Counted from the first letter of the stretch, positions 18,118 through 26,707 are shown. The stretch: 64,000 nt of DNA from Methylotuvimicrobium alcaliphilum 20Z (GCF_000968535.2 NC_016112.1:2294001-2358000), one strand, 5' to 3'. A program made the numbers and translations. Notes: generated from the letters alone by a model not told the origin.

Positions 18118-18849
18118 TTAAGATTGAGTTAGTTCTGATCTGATGGTATCGAAAAGGGTTCTATATTCCGGCGATAAATTTTGATACGACTGTTCAGGAA
18201 AAATACAAAATGGCGCACGTAAACCAAAATATTCAATTGTTTGACCAATTTGTGTCAATTCGATCCCAAATCGGACTAACAATTTGGCTAAGCGAGGCTC
18301 CATTAACGCTACCCCATATTCGAGTTTTTGCTCCAACATCAATTCGATTGCTGCAAATGCTAAACACATCGGCATATAGTTAATAGGATATCTTTTATTT
18401 TCCACATCACCTCGATTATCGATTTGATCGGCAGAGTAATTGATATCGGCCGGTCTTCGCCTAAATGATGGCAGAATAGCCATTCTTGAAATCTCCCCTG
18501 TTCTTCCGGATCTAAGTGTTGCCAACCCTAGCTTGGATAAGTCGAACGGATGTTTGTAATGTTTCTCAACAGGTAATTTCATATCAGATGATTCATTGGC
18601 AATAATGAGCCTTACATTTCCAATTGGAAGATGATTTTTTTTCAATATGAGAAGACTATGTATCGCATCATCGTCCCATTCATCAAACTCCTGTTCATTG
18701 TAAACTGAATCGGCCGATATCATTTTTTGGTCTTCATAATACACACGATACCTAAGGTTATAAGCTTGCTTTTTTAAATCCGGCGACAAAGCTTTTTGGG
18801 TACAAAAATATTTCGAATAATGATCTATCAAGCTCAAGTTGGAATTCAT
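18118..18849 (-). CDS. PEP-CTERM/exosortase system-associated acyltransferase
   Basis: A 243-aa GNAT-fold protein related to N-acyl amino acid and homoserine-lactone synthases. Typical features are LRYRVYYEDQKMISADSVYN near the N-terminus, HSLLILKKNHLPIGNVRLII, and GEISRMAILPSFRRRPADI (the E-I-S-R motif). The family is found almost only in genomes with exosortase/PEP-CTERM sorting and is thought to acylate a component of that system. No exosortase gene is in the window. It lies 24 bases upstream of the GGDEF/EAL gene on the same strand, so the two may be co-transcribed. An inserted mobile element lies in its upstream region. Confidence 0.82.
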   Translation of the reverse strand: MNSNLSLIDHYSKYFCTQKALSPDLKKQAYNLRYRVYYEDQKMISADSVYNEQEFDEWDDDAIHSLLILKKNHLPIGNVRLIIANESSDMKLPVEKHYKHPFDLSKLGLATLRSGRTGEISRMAILPSFRRRPADINYSADQIDNRGDVENKRYPINYMPMCLAFAAIELMLEQKLEYGVALMEPRLAKLLVRFGIELTQIGQTIEYFGLRAPFCIFPEQSYQNLSPEYRTLFDTIRSELTQS

Positions 18850-18885
18850 AAAATGACTCCCTGTCTAAATTGGTGTTTTTGACTA

Positions 18886-19053
18886 GACTTTAAGGCTCTT
18901 CCGGATTTCCCGTGGTAATTTGAAAAATTAGCGGCAAAGAAAATTCTTAATGAATAAGTTACATTCAATATCAGTTGCTTAAAGAAAATCTTCGTTTCTT
19001 ATTCGGTATCGATGCGCTATTACCACGGCAAGTACGGAAGAGCCGACTTTAAA
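18886..19053. mobile_element. 152-bp ISL3-type MITE with 8-bp target duplication
   Basis: The element covers 18894-19045. Its ends are GGCTCTTCCGGATTTCCCGT (left) and, on the opposite strand at the right end, GGCTCTTCCGTACTTGCCGT; both continue GGTAAT, so 23 of 26 positions match. It is flanked by a perfect direct repeat GACTTTAA (18886-18893 and 19046-19053). ISL3-family insertion sequences have ends beginning GGCTCTT and make 8-bp duplications, so this is best read as a transposase-less ISL3 derivative. It lies between two divergent genes and may supply or disturb their promoters. Confidence 0.85.
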
Positions 19054-19096
19054 GCATAGTTGAAAGCCATTATTTATCCAGGAGTCTAATAAACCA

Positions 19097-19882
19097 ATGA
19101 ACAATTTTCATGGAGTAGTGAACAGTTTGTATCTACAAAAAGCCGCAGAAATCTTCTTGCCTATCAAACAACTCACCTATGAGCGTATGCATATTATTCC
19201 TGGAGCTACTCTACTCGATGTAGGGTGTGGCCCTGGAATCGACGTTAATGCGCTATCGAAACTGACAGGGGGGGCTGGAGAGGTCATTGGGATTGATCAT
19301 GATCACGCTATGTTGAAAAATGCGGCGCAATTTTGTGAAAGCAATCTGAGGAATAATAAATTTGAATTTATACACGGGACTGCAAACGAACTCCCCTTCA
19401 AAAATCATTATTTTGACGCATGCCGCAGTGAAAGGCTTTTTATGCATCTCAAATATCCCGAGCGGGCTTTATTCGAAATGCATAGAGTAACTAAACAAGG
19501 AGGTATCGTGGTGGTTGCCGATACCGATTGGAGCAGTTTATCCATCGATACCGAACATCCGGAAACCGAACAAATTCTTTCGAATTATCGAATAACCCAG
19601 GTGCTGAATAATGGATATTCCGGCCGAAATTTATATCGCTTATTCAGGCAGACCGGCTTTTCTAACATAGCTGTAGAGGTTATGCCAATTTGTCTAACCG
19701 ATTATAATTTGTTTAATTTTCTTTCTATGCAACAGAGTGTGGAAGATCAAGCTTTGGCTAGTCAAAGTATCCAAGAGTCAACGTTGAAACATTGGCGCGA
19801 AAACCTAAAACAGTTTGCTGATAACAACTGCTTTTATTGTTGCGTTAATATTGTAGTAGTTTCAGGCGAAAAGTCCTGTTAA
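19097..19882 (+). CDS. SAM-dependent class I methyltransferase
   Basis: A 261-aa protein with the SAM-binding motif I TLLDVGCGPGIDVNALSKLT (about residues 37-56), the acidic loop GIDHDHAML, motif IV around SERLFMHLKYPERALFEMHR and the post-motif GGIVVVADTDWSS. This is the Methyltransf_11/UbiE-like group acting on small molecules. The substrate cannot be read from sequence. An AGGAG site lies about 13 bases upstream of ATG 19097. It is transcribed divergently from the exosortase-type acyltransferase, with the ISL3-like MITE in the shared upstream region. Confidence 0.85.
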   Translation: MNNFHGVVNSLYLQKAAEIFLPIKQLTYERMHIIPGATLLDVGCGPGIDVNALSKLTGGAGEVIGIDHDHAMLKNAAQFCESNLRNNKFEFIHGTANELPFKNHYFDACRSERLFMHLKYPERALFEMHRVTKQGGIVVVADTDWSSLSIDTEHPETEQILSNYRITQVLNNGYSGRNLYRLFRQTGFSNIAVEVMPICLTDYNLFNFLSMQQSVEDQALASQSIQESTLKHWRENLKQFADNNCFYCCVNIVVVSGEKSC

Positions 19883-19911
19883 AGAAATGAAGTATCATTA
19901 TATTCCCTTTA

Positions 19912-20068
19912 TATACCCATCGCAGATCAAAATTCGGCACCGGGTGCCTGTCAAAGGACGCCGTGAAGACGTTTATGTAGGCTCTATGCCGGCAAAGCCT
20001 TTGCCGAACACCCCGGCGCCACCTCAGGCACTGCCGAAATTTGAAGTGCGAGAAGTGCGAAAGGTATA
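19912..20068. repeat. Family A inverted-repeat element (copy 2)
   Basis: Left end TATACCCATCGCAGATCAAA then ATTCGGCAC; right end CACTGCCGAAATTTGAAGTG ending GGTATA. The core at 19956-19985 reads GGACGCCGTGAAGACG then TGTAGGCTCT, as in copy 1. Possible flanking CTTTA repeats are seen but are not convincing. Together with the next element it fills the 397-base gap before tatD. Confidence 0.75.
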
Positions 20069-20078
20069 GCTTTATGAA

Positions 20079-20259
20079 GGTATGGGGTGTGGCTTGGGTT
20101 TACCCTGCACCTAAATTCCATAGTCCATTGGCTACTGGGATAATTCATCCAGCTCCTAAATAAGCCATGTTTTGAATCATTGCCAAAGACCTATGGAATT
20201 TAGGTGCTGGACTTAGGGTGTTGGGTTAACGGTGTTCATCGATAGACTCATCCCATACC
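20079..20259. repeat. 181-bp palindromic element beside tatD
   Basis: The ends GGTATGGGGTG and CATCCCATACC (the latter interrupted by a few bases) are inverted. Inside, GCACCTAAATTCCATAG (20107-20123) and CTATGGAATTTAGGTGC (20191-20207) form a perfect 17-bp inverted pair. It abuts family A copy 2 with a 10-base gap. It lacks the shared core, so it seems a different type. No coding sequence. Confidence 0.65.
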
Positions 20260-20279
20260 TTTTATTCTTAAACGCTTTT

Positions 20280-21062
20280 TCAATCAAAAGGGAGCAAATT
20301 GAAAAGCCGCTTGAAATTCTCGTTGCTTTGATGAGCAATCGTTTCAAATGTTGTGTTTCTCAATTTTGCTATAAATTCGGCCACATGACGAACATAAATC
20401 GGATAATTAGGCCGCCCACGAAAAGGAACCGGAGCTAGGTAGGGCGAGTCGGTTTCAATCAAATATCTATCCGCCGGAATTTTTTTCGCCACTTCTTGTA
20501 TTGCTTTAGCATTATTGAACGTTACAATTCCTGAAAAGGAAATATAAAAATTCAACTCGAGCGCACGAAGTGCAAATTGCCAGTCTTCGGTAAAACAATG
20601 GATGATACCGCCGACCGAATCGGCACCTTCTTCTTTCAAAATACCTAAAGTGTCTTCTCGGGCTTCTCGCGTATGGACGATTAAAGGTTTGTTTAAACTC
20701 TTCGCCGCCGCGATATGACGTCTAAACCGCTGGTGTTGCCAAGATAAGTCCCCTTCACTTCTAAAATAATCCAATCCGGTTTCACCGATGCCGATGACTT
20801 TTTCGGCTTGGCCAAGTGTGATTAATTCATCAGTTGTCGGTTCCTTTCCGTCATGCGCATTGGGATGCACGCCGACCGTCAAGGAGATCTGAGGATAAGG
20901 AGCGACCAATTCGCACATCGACGGGTAAGCTTCAAGATCGATGCTGATGCACAGCATGTGCTCGATTTGTTGTTTCGATGCTTCTTGCATGAAGCAAGAA
21001 AAATCATCTTGATAAGGAGAAAGATCGATACGATCTAAATGGCAGTGAGAGTCGATTAGCAT
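20280..21062 (-). CDS. TatD family metal-dependent hydrolase (YcfH type)
   Basis: A 260-aa TIM-barrel metallohydrolase. Metal ligands are visible in DSHCHLD (residues 4-10), GIGETGLDY, KPLIVHTREA and GGIIHCFT, and the ETDSPYLAP motif near the C-terminus carries the catalytic Asp. Length and motifs match YcfH/TatD proteins, which have 3'-5' exonuclease or D-aminoacyl-tRNA hydrolase-related activities. It ends the tmk-holB-pilZ-tatD order seen in many gammaproteobacteria (E. coli tmk-holB-ycfH). Confidence 0.93.
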   Translation of the reverse strand: MLIDSHCHLDRIDLSPYQDDFSCFMQEASKQQIEHMLCISIDLEAYPSMCELVAPYPQISLTVGVHPNAHDGKEPTTDELITLGQAEKVIGIGETGLDYFRSEGDLSWQHQRFRRHIAAAKSLNKPLIVHTREAREDTLGILKEEGADSVGGIIHCFTEDWQFALRALELNFYISFSGIVTFNNAKAIQEVAKKIPADRYLIETDSPYLAPVPFRGRPNYPIYVRHVAEFIAKLRNTTFETIAHQSNENFKRLFNLLPFD

Positions 21063-21133
21063 GGGATAAAACAGATGTTAGGATTGAGTCTAATTGGAGA
21101 AATTGGAGCGTAGAAGCCGACAAAACCAAACCG

Positions 21134-21487
21134 TTACATTGTATGGGTGGCTCGATCCGATTCCAGTGCACCGGCTAAATAGGTTTCTATTTTATTACGT
21201 GCCATGCCGCCATCCTGGTCGCTGAATTGAACGCCGATACCGGTAGTACGATACCCTTCCGAACCGGCCGGTGTTTTCCAAATAATTTTACCGGCAATCG
21301 GCAAGCGTTCTGTTTCTTCCATTAAATTCAATAGCATAAAAACTTCCTGCCCCATTTCGTATTCGCGATTTGTCGGAATAAACAATCCGCCATTGGTAAT
21401 GAAAGGCATGTAGGCGGCATATAATGCGTTTTTATCTTTAATCGACAAGGATAATATTCCTTGTCTGGGCGATGATGATTCAGACAT
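21134..21487 (-). CDS. pilZ: PilZ domain protein (type IV pilus-associated)
   Basis: A 117-aa single PilZ domain: GILSLSIKDKNALYAAYMPF, NGGLFIPTNREYEMGQEVFM, GKIIWKTPAGSEGYRTTGIG. The N-terminal RxxxR c-di-GMP motif is absent. This matches the pseudomonad PilZ encoded after holB, which acts in type IV pilus biogenesis without binding c-di-GMP. The holB-pilZ-tatD order supports orthology. The gene starts 8 bases after the holB stop. Confidence 0.9.
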   Translation of the reverse strand: MSESSSPRQGILSLSIKDKNALYAAYMPFITNGGLFIPTNREYEMGQEVFMLLNLMEETERLPIAGKIIWKTPAGSEGYRTTGIGVQFSDQDGGMARNKIETYLAGALESDRATHTM

Positions 21488-21495
21488 GCTTTTTC

Positions 21496-22485
21496 CTATT
21501 TTTCGTTAAGCCGCGCCCACTCGATTAGTAGCTCTTCGAATAGCAATTGTTTATTGAGCTGGGTATCGATGCGGTTTCGACTGGTAAGCATAAGATCGTA
21601 GACGCTATACAAACGTGATAATTCTAATGTTTGCGCGGATTTGTACAAGTCTTCGAATAAATCACGATTAATCAGTTTTTCGGTAGGTAATTGAAAGCAA
21701 CATTTAATTAAATCCGTAACCCACCCCGTTATCCAAGTCAACAATAGGCCGGGATCCAGTTTAACCCATTGTTCCGAGACAATATACGGATGAGTGCGCA
21801 AAGCGGCGATGTCGAGCCATTGATCGAAACATTTTCGACGTAATTCAAGGGTATTGTTCCTCGCATAATCCAAGGCCAACAAAGGCGAGCCTTTCGATAC
21901 GCTTAGCAATAAGTCGCTATCTTTTTTTATTCCTTGGTCGAACAACCACTGTTTAACGCGTTCCGGATCGGGTCTCGAAAAATAAACTTTTTGACATCGA
22001 CTCATCAAAGTGGCCGGGAGTCGGCTTGGTTTATCCGTGATGAGCAACAGAACGGTTCGTTCGCTCGGTTCTTCAAGAAATTTCAAAAAAGCATTAACCG
22101 CTGAGATATTTAATTGATCGGCCGGTTCAACTATGACGACACGATTTGCTTCATATTGCGGTTTTAATGATAACACCGACAGGATGTGTCTGATCTGATC
22201 GACCTTGATAGCTTTACCGGGCTCCTCCGGATTCAATCTGATATAGTCAGGGTGCGTTTGTGCGTTAACTAACTGACAGCTATGACATTGCCCGCAAGGC
22301 AGTCCGTTAGTATCTGTTTCAGAGCAAAGCAAGGAATGTGCGAAACGCTCCGCCAACCGGCTTTTGCCTCTGTCTTTATTTCCGGCAAACAATAGGGCTT
22401 GAGGTATGCGTTGACCGGTAATGTAGCGGACAAGATGCTGCCAGTCCGCTTCCTGCCAAGGCAATAGATCAGGAGTGATGGTCAT
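21496..22485 (-). CDS. holB: DNA polymerase III delta' subunit
   Basis: A 329-aa clamp-loader subunit. It has an AAA+ domain with the altered P-loop FAGNKDRGKSRLAE typical of delta', which does not hydrolyse ATP. The zinc module GLPCGQCHSCQLV follows, then VDQIRHILSVLSLKPQYEAN, and FLKFLEEPSERTVLLLITDK with the sensor region. ATG 22485 (MTITPDLLPWQEADW) is preferred over the TTG nine bases upstream. The start lies 16 bases inside the end of tmk, so the genes are translationally coupled. Confidence 0.93.
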   Translation of the reverse strand: MTITPDLLPWQEADWQHLVRYITGQRIPQALLFAGNKDRGKSRLAERFAHSLLCSETDTNGLPCGQCHSCQLVNAQTHPDYIRLNPEEPGKAIKVDQIRHILSVLSLKPQYEANRVVIVEPADQLNISAVNAFLKFLEEPSERTVLLLITDKPSRLPATLMSRCQKVYFSRPDPERVKQWLFDQGIKKDSDLLLSVSKGSPLLALDYARNNTLELRRKCFDQWLDIAALRTHPYIVSEQWVKLDPGLLLTWITGWVTDLIKCCFQLPTEKLINRDLFEDLYKSAQTLELSRLYSVYDLMLTSRNRIDTQLNKQLLFEELLIEWARLNEK

Positions 22486-23110
22486 TAAAAACAAACGGGT
22501 GTAAAAAACGTGTTATTTCGCTTTGTACATCGATAAGTGCTTGGTCGGATTTAATAACTTTAATACGTTCCGGTTCCAATTTAGCCTGCAATAAATAAGC
22601 ACGCCTCACTTGTTCGAAAAAAACCAAGGTCTCGGATTCGATGCGATCCAGCGAACTGCGATGACGAGCGCGCTTGAGCCCTATTTCGACCGGTGCATCG
22701 AATAAAAAGGTTAAATCGGGGCGTAGATTACCTTGAACGAAATTTTCCAGCCACTGAATCGCTTGAGCGCTCATATTGCGCCCTCCGCCCTGATAGGCGT
22801 AGGTCGCATCGGTAAAGCGGTCGCATATTACCCAGGATCCGGCATGTAAGGCCGGCTCGATCACCTGTTTGAGATGTTGAGCGCGGGCTGCGAACATCAA
22901 TAACAATTCCGCTTGATCGGTGATGACTTCGTCGGATGACTCTAATAGTAAGATTCGAATATGTTCAGCGAGCGGAGTGCCTCCGGGCTCTCGAGTGAGA
23001 GTCACAGGAATTCCGTGCAAGCTTAGATAATCCTTTAAAAAACTCATATTGGTGGTTTTGCCGACCCCTTCCCCACCTTCAAGCGTTATGAATTTTCCTT
23101 TAATCATCAT
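22469..23110 (-). CDS. tmk: Thymidylate kinase
   Basis: A 213-aa nucleotide kinase that phosphorylates dTMP to dTDP. The P-loop EGGEGVGKTT is at about residues 11-20, TREPGGTPLAEHIR is the DR(E/Y)-type substrate region, and CDRFTDATYAYQGGGR carries the conserved Arg. ARHRSSLDRIE is the lid. The start ATG overlaps the mltG stop (ATGA) and the end overlaps holB, in the conserved pabC-mltG-tmk-holB order. Confidence 0.96.
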   Translation of the reverse strand: MMIKGKFITLEGGEGVGKTTNMSFLKDYLSLHGIPVTLTREPGGTPLAEHIRILLLESSDEVITDQAELLLMFAARAQHLKQVIEPALHAGSWVICDRFTDATYAYQGGGRNMSAQAIQWLENFVQGNLRPDLTFLFDAPVEIGLKRARHRSSLDRIESETLVFFEQVRRAYLLQAKLEPERIKVIKSDQALIDVQSEITRFLHPFVFNDHHS

Positions 23111-24111
23111 TGTTTTAATTGATAAGTGGTTACAGCCTTGTTGTGTTCGGCAAGATTGGCGGAAAAAGCATGCGTGCCATCTCCCTTAGAAACAAAATAA
23201 AGACTCTCTCCCTCCTCAGGATGAAGAACCGCATGTATCGAGGCTTGTCCGGGCATCGCGATCGGCGTCGGCGGTAATCCGCTAATCACATAGGTATTGT
23301 AGGGAGTATGCGTCAACAGGTCTTTCTTGCGAATATTGCCTTGATAATCCTCGCCCATACCGTAAATAACGGTTGGATCGGTTTGCAGTAACATGCCTTT
23401 TTCAAGCCTGCGAATAAACACGCCGGCAATGATCGGACGTTCCTCGGGAACGCTCGTTTCTTTTTCGACAATCGACGCCAGTATCAATGCTTGATAAGGA
23501 GACTCAAACGGAAGATTATCCTGCTTTTGCTGCCACTCCTGATCCAGGATACTCAGCATGCGATCGTGAGCCCTTTTTAATAAGGCAAGGTCGGTTGTGT
23601 TTTTGTCAAAGAAATAAGTATCGGGAAAAAAAAGGCCTTCGGGATGACCGTAATCGGAATTCAAATAACTGAGTAAGGATTCGCTATCCGATTTAGCCAG
23701 TGTTTTTTGAATATTAGGATGGTTATTGATCTGCTCAAGAAACTGATTGAAATTCCACCCTTCCGGAAAAGTAATGGCATATTGTCTGCTTTTTCCGGAT
23801 GCGAATAACGAAAGAATATCAAAAGCGGTAGCGCCTTGAGCGATTTCATAGTCTCCGGCTTTCAAACGGCCGGCGGATTGTGTTTGCAGGGCTAATAATT
23901 TTAGCCATAGCGGTTTAACCGCTAATTCTTGTTCCTGAAGTTTTTCAGTAATGCGACCGAACGAATCGCCTTTGTTGATTTCAATATAAACCGGCTTGTC
24001 GGCTAAAGGAGTAGCTACAAAGTGCTGGTAATCTATCCATAGCCAGCCGAGTAAAAAGCTGGTTAATACAATCGAAATACCCATGAATTTATTTAGCATG
24101 CCTGAAGCCAT
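23107..24111 (-). CDS. mltG: Endolytic murein transglycosylase MltG (YceG)
   Basis: A 334-aa inner-membrane protein with one N-terminal helix (ISIVLTSFLLGWLWIDY). The periplasmic YceG fold has the catalytic glutamate in ASIVEKETSVPEERPIIAGV, followed by FIRRLEKGMLLQTDPTVIYG. The end region TPYNTYVISGLPPTPIAMPG is strongly conserved. MltG cleaves nascent peptidoglycan strands and sets glycan length. It overlaps pabC by 19 bases and tmk by 4. Several Met codons near the start leave the exact start uncertain. Confidence 0.94.
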   Translation of the reverse strand: MASGMLNKFMGISIVLTSFLLGWLWIDYQHFVATPLADKPVYIEINKGDSFGRITEKLQEQELAVKPLWLKLLALQTQSAGRLKAGDYEIAQGATAFDILSLFASGKSRQYAITFPEGWNFNQFLEQINNHPNIQKTLAKSDSESLLSYLNSDYGHPEGLFFPDTYFFDKNTTDLALLKRAHDRMLSILDQEWQQKQDNLPFESPYQALILASIVEKETSVPEERPIIAGVFIRRLEKGMLLQTDPTVIYGMGEDYQGNIRKKDLLTHTPYNTYVISGLPPTPIAMPGQASIHAVLHPEEGESLYFVSKGDGTHAFSANLAEHNKAVTTYQLKQ

Positions 24112-24923
24112 TCTATTTTGTACTGTTCGAGCCAGTCCGTTATTTCGCGGGTTACAGGGCCAACAGCAAATGGCTTGCCATCAACTTGGGTGACCGGCCA
24201 TAGACCGATGACCGAATTACAAACAAATATTTCATCCGCGTTTAATAATTCGTCGAGACCGAAATAACGTTTCGACAAAGTTAACGCATTTGATTCGGCA
24301 AGTTCCAAGATAATTTCGCGCATAATCCCGGCTACGCCTGAGTGAAGAATCTCGGAGGTATAGAGTTGTCGGTTAATGACATAAAACAAATTAGTCATTG
24401 TTCCTTCTATAACGTTCCCATCGGCATCGAGCATCAAACCTTCTTGAATGCCGGGATCGTTCCATTCGGCACGAGCTAAAATCTGTTCGAGGCGATTGAG
24501 ATGTTTAATGCCGGCAAGCGCCGGATTTAGCCCTAAACGGGTAGAACAAACCCTGGCAGTAATGCCATTGCGGGTATAATTTTCAGAATAATCAGGAAAT
24601 GGATAAACGCTAATAACACGAGTCGGTTTGATGCTGTCCGGTTGCCGATAACCTCGACCGCCCGTTCCGCGCGTCAGGATAATTTTTAACACGCCTCGAT
24701 CGACGTCTTTAGCCGCATTCTCGGCTTCCGCGACTAAATTGCCGGTATCTTCTAAAGGGATCTGTAGACGCCGGCAACCTTCTTTTAGGCGGCGGATATG
24801 TCTGTCGAAAAAAACCAGTCGGCCTTTATTGATTTCAATCGTTTCAAATAAACCGTCGCCATATTGAAATCCGCGATCCGAAACATCGATGGTGCAACCC
24901 ATCGCACCATTGATTAAAAACAC
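24093..24923 (-). CDS. pabC: Aminodeoxychorismate lyase
   Basis: A 276-aa fold-type IV PLP enzyme that converts 4-amino-4-deoxychorismate to p-aminobenzoate for folate. It starts at GTG 24923 (MFLINGAMGCTIDVSDRGFQ), matching the E. coli N-terminus. The PLP lysine is in GIKHLNRLEQILARAEW, and the cofactor-phosphate region is DGNVIEGTMTNLFYV. It sits between fabF and mltG as in E. coli. folE, another folate gene, lies separately at 35.5 kb. Confidence 0.94.
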   Translation of the reverse strand: MFLINGAMGCTIDVSDRGFQYGDGLFETIEINKGRLVFFDRHIRRLKEGCRRLQIPLEDTGNLVAEAENAAKDVDRGVLKIILTRGTGGRGYRQPDSIKPTRVISVYPFPDYSENYTRNGITARVCSTRLGLNPALAGIKHLNRLEQILARAEWNDPGIQEGLMLDADGNVIEGTMTNLFYVINRQLYTSEILHSGVAGIMREIILELAESNALTLSKRYFGLDELLNADEIFVCNSVIGLWPVTQVDGKPFAVGPVTREITDWLEQYKIEWLQAC

Positions 24924-24951
24924 CGGAAACTCACCTATGTCATCGAGCTAA

Positions 24952-26196
24952 TTATTCGAATCGCTTAAAAATCAATGTGCCGTTAGTTCCGCCGAAGCCG
25001 AAAGAATTCGATAAAGCGACATTCATCGACATATCCCGAGCAACATTCGGAACATAATCCAAATCGCATTCGGGGTCTTGGTTATCCAAGTTAATAGTCG
25101 GCGGCGCTATTTGATTTTTCAGGCTTAATGCCGTCAGTACCGCTTCGATGCCGCCTGCAGCACCCAAGAGGTGCCCTATCATCGACTTGGTTGAACTGAT
25201 GGCAACCTTATAGGCATGATCGCCCAAGGCGGATTTCATCGCCTGTGTCTCACCGAGATCGCCGGCGGGCGTAGAAGTTCCATGCGCATTGATATAATCG
25301 ACATCTTCAGGATTTAAACCGGCATCGCGTAACGCATTTTTCATGCATCGAGCGGCGCCTTCTCCGCCTGGCGAAGGTGAAGTCATGTGATATGCGTCTC
25401 CACTCATGCCGTAACCCACGAGCTCGGCATAGATTTTCGCACCACGTGCTTTAGCATGTTCCAACTCTTCCAGAACAACAACACCGGCACCATCGCTTAA
25501 CACAAAGCCGTCACGATCACGATCCCATGGGCGACTTGCACGTTGCGGATCATCGTTTCTTCTCGATAAGGCTTTCGCTGACGCAAATCCGCCCATCGCG
25601 GTCGGTGAAGTGGTACAACGTTCGGCGCCTCCGGCGATCATTACGTCGACATCACCGTATTTGATCATTCTAGCGGCGTCGCCAATGTTATGTGTACCGG
25701 TTGAACAGGCGGTAACAATCGCAAAATTAGGTCCTTTTAAACCATATTTAATCGATAAATTACCGGAAATCATATTGATGATATTGCCGGGTACAAAAAA
25801 CGGCGAAATACGTCTCGGACCGCTTTTATCATATAGCGCATAACAGTCTTCAATGCCTGTTATCCCGCCTATTCCCGAACCGATTGCCACACCGATTCTT
25901 TCGGCATTACTATCATTAACCTCGATGCCGGAATCCTCGAACGCTTGAGATCCTGCGGCTAATCCGTAATGGATAAAACCGTCCATGCGTTTTGCATCTT
26001 TTTCAGGAATATATTGAGAGATATCGAAGTTTCTTATTACGCCACCGAAAGTCGTGGCAAATGCAGAAATATCGAAGGAATCAATGGCGGAAATACCGCT
26101 TTTACCATTGACGATTCCGTCCCAGGTTTCCGAAACTGTGTTAGCTAAAGGCGTAACCGCGCCTAGTCCAGTTATTACAACTCGGCGTGTGCTCAA
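24952..26196 (-). CDS. fabF: 3-oxoacyl-ACP synthase II
   Basis: A 414-aa condensing enzyme of type II fatty acid synthesis. The catalytic triad is C164 (VTACSTGTHN), H305 (NAHGTSTPAGD) and H342 (KSMIGHLLGAAGG). The C-terminal SNSFGFGGTNGTLIFKRFE is typical. The start is TTG 26196 (MSTRRVVITGLGAVTPLAN), which aligns with E. coli FabF. Downstream of acpP, as usual, but the 230-base gap to acpP holds a palindromic element. Confidence 0.96.
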   Translation of the reverse strand: MSTRRVVITGLGAVTPLANTVSETWDGIVNGKSGISAIDSFDISAFATTFGGVIRNFDISQYIPEKDAKRMDGFIHYGLAAGSQAFEDSGIEVNDSNAERIGVAIGSGIGGITGIEDCYALYDKSGPRRISPFFVPGNIINMISGNLSIKYGLKGPNFAIVTACSTGTHNIGDAARMIKYGDVDVMIAGGAERCTTSPTAMGGFASAKALSRRNDDPQRASRPWDRDRDGFVLSDGAGVVVLEELEHAKARGAKIYAELVGYGMSGDAYHMTSPSPGGEGAARCMKNALRDAGLNPEDVDYINAHGTSTPAGDLGETQAMKSALGDHAYKVAISSTKSMIGHLLGAAGGIEAVLTALSLKNQIAPPTINLDNQDPECDLDYVPNVARDMSMNVALSNSFGFGGTNGTLIFKRFE

Positions 26197-26272
26197 TGTT
26201 TTGTACCCGAAGTTAATTTTAAAGAGGGGATATTAAGGCATGCATAAGTAGACATTAACAGCATCCACTTAC

Positions 26273-26417
26273 ATACTTCGAACGGTCATATTTTCGGTGG
26301 TTTGACGCCCTCTTTTGTTCTATAACGCTCACACCTCAGTTTTCTACTTACGTCCCTGTATGCGTCGAACAAAATTATCATGTCATAATTCGCCGAGAAC
26401 ATGACCGTTCGAAATAT
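26273..26417. repeat. 145-bp inverted-repeat element between acpP and fabF
   Basis: Ends ATACTTCGAACGGTCATATT and, on the opposite strand, ATATTTCGAACGGTCATGTT match at 23 of 28 positions when extended. The interior includes ACTTACGTCCCTGTATGCG, a fragment of the shared core. It sits inside the fatty-acid operon, so acpP-fabF transcription must read through it. Its flanking end sequence TATATTTCGAAC is also seen at 1700-1713 and 33566-33577. Confidence 0.7.
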
Positions 26418-26427
26418 AAAGCAGTTT

Positions 26428-26658
26428 TTATGCGTTTTTTTCGACGTAATCGATCGCTTGTTGAACAGTAGTGATTTTTTCGGCTTCGTCGTCCGGAATT
26501 TCACATTCGAATTCTTCTTCAAGGGCCATGACGAGTTCAACGGTATCCAAAGAGTCTGCACCAAGATCATCGACAAAAGAAGCATCGTTAGCGATATCTT
26601 CTTTAACACCTAATTGCTCAGCGACAATCTTTTTTACTCTTTCTTCAACATTACTCAT
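26428..26658 (-). CDS. acpP: Acyl carrier protein
   Basis: A 76-aa acidic protein that carries acyl chains on phosphopantetheine. The attachment serine is S36 in [23 protein letters not shown] 26658 ([18 protein letters not shown]) is chosen over an upstream in-frame extension, because the family is 76-80 aa and starts this way. Between fabG and fabF as in E. coli. Confidence 0.97.
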   Translation of the reverse strand: MSNVEERVKKIVAEQLGVKEDIANDASFVDDLGADSLDTVELVMALEEEFECEIPDDEAEKITTVQQAIDYVEKNA

Positions 26659-26677
26659 AATTATTATCCTCAACAAT

Positions 26678-26707
26678 GTAAGATTATTTTTAAAAAATAA
26701 TACTTAC
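26678..26707. promoter_or_regulatory. AT-rich palindrome in the acpP leader
   Basis: GTAAGATTATTTT faces AAAATAATACTTAC, a near-perfect 30-base palindrome about 20-50 bases upstream of the acpP start. The sequence further upstream (minus strand) contains AACTATACTAT, which could be a -10 region. An operator or an acpP-specific promoter is plausible; acpP often has its own strong promoter. This is an inference only. Confidence 0.35.

Noticed and set aside
26286-26609. 107-codon minus-strand frame overlapping acpP
   Set aside because: Different frame from acpP and runs through the palindromic element; no family resemblance.
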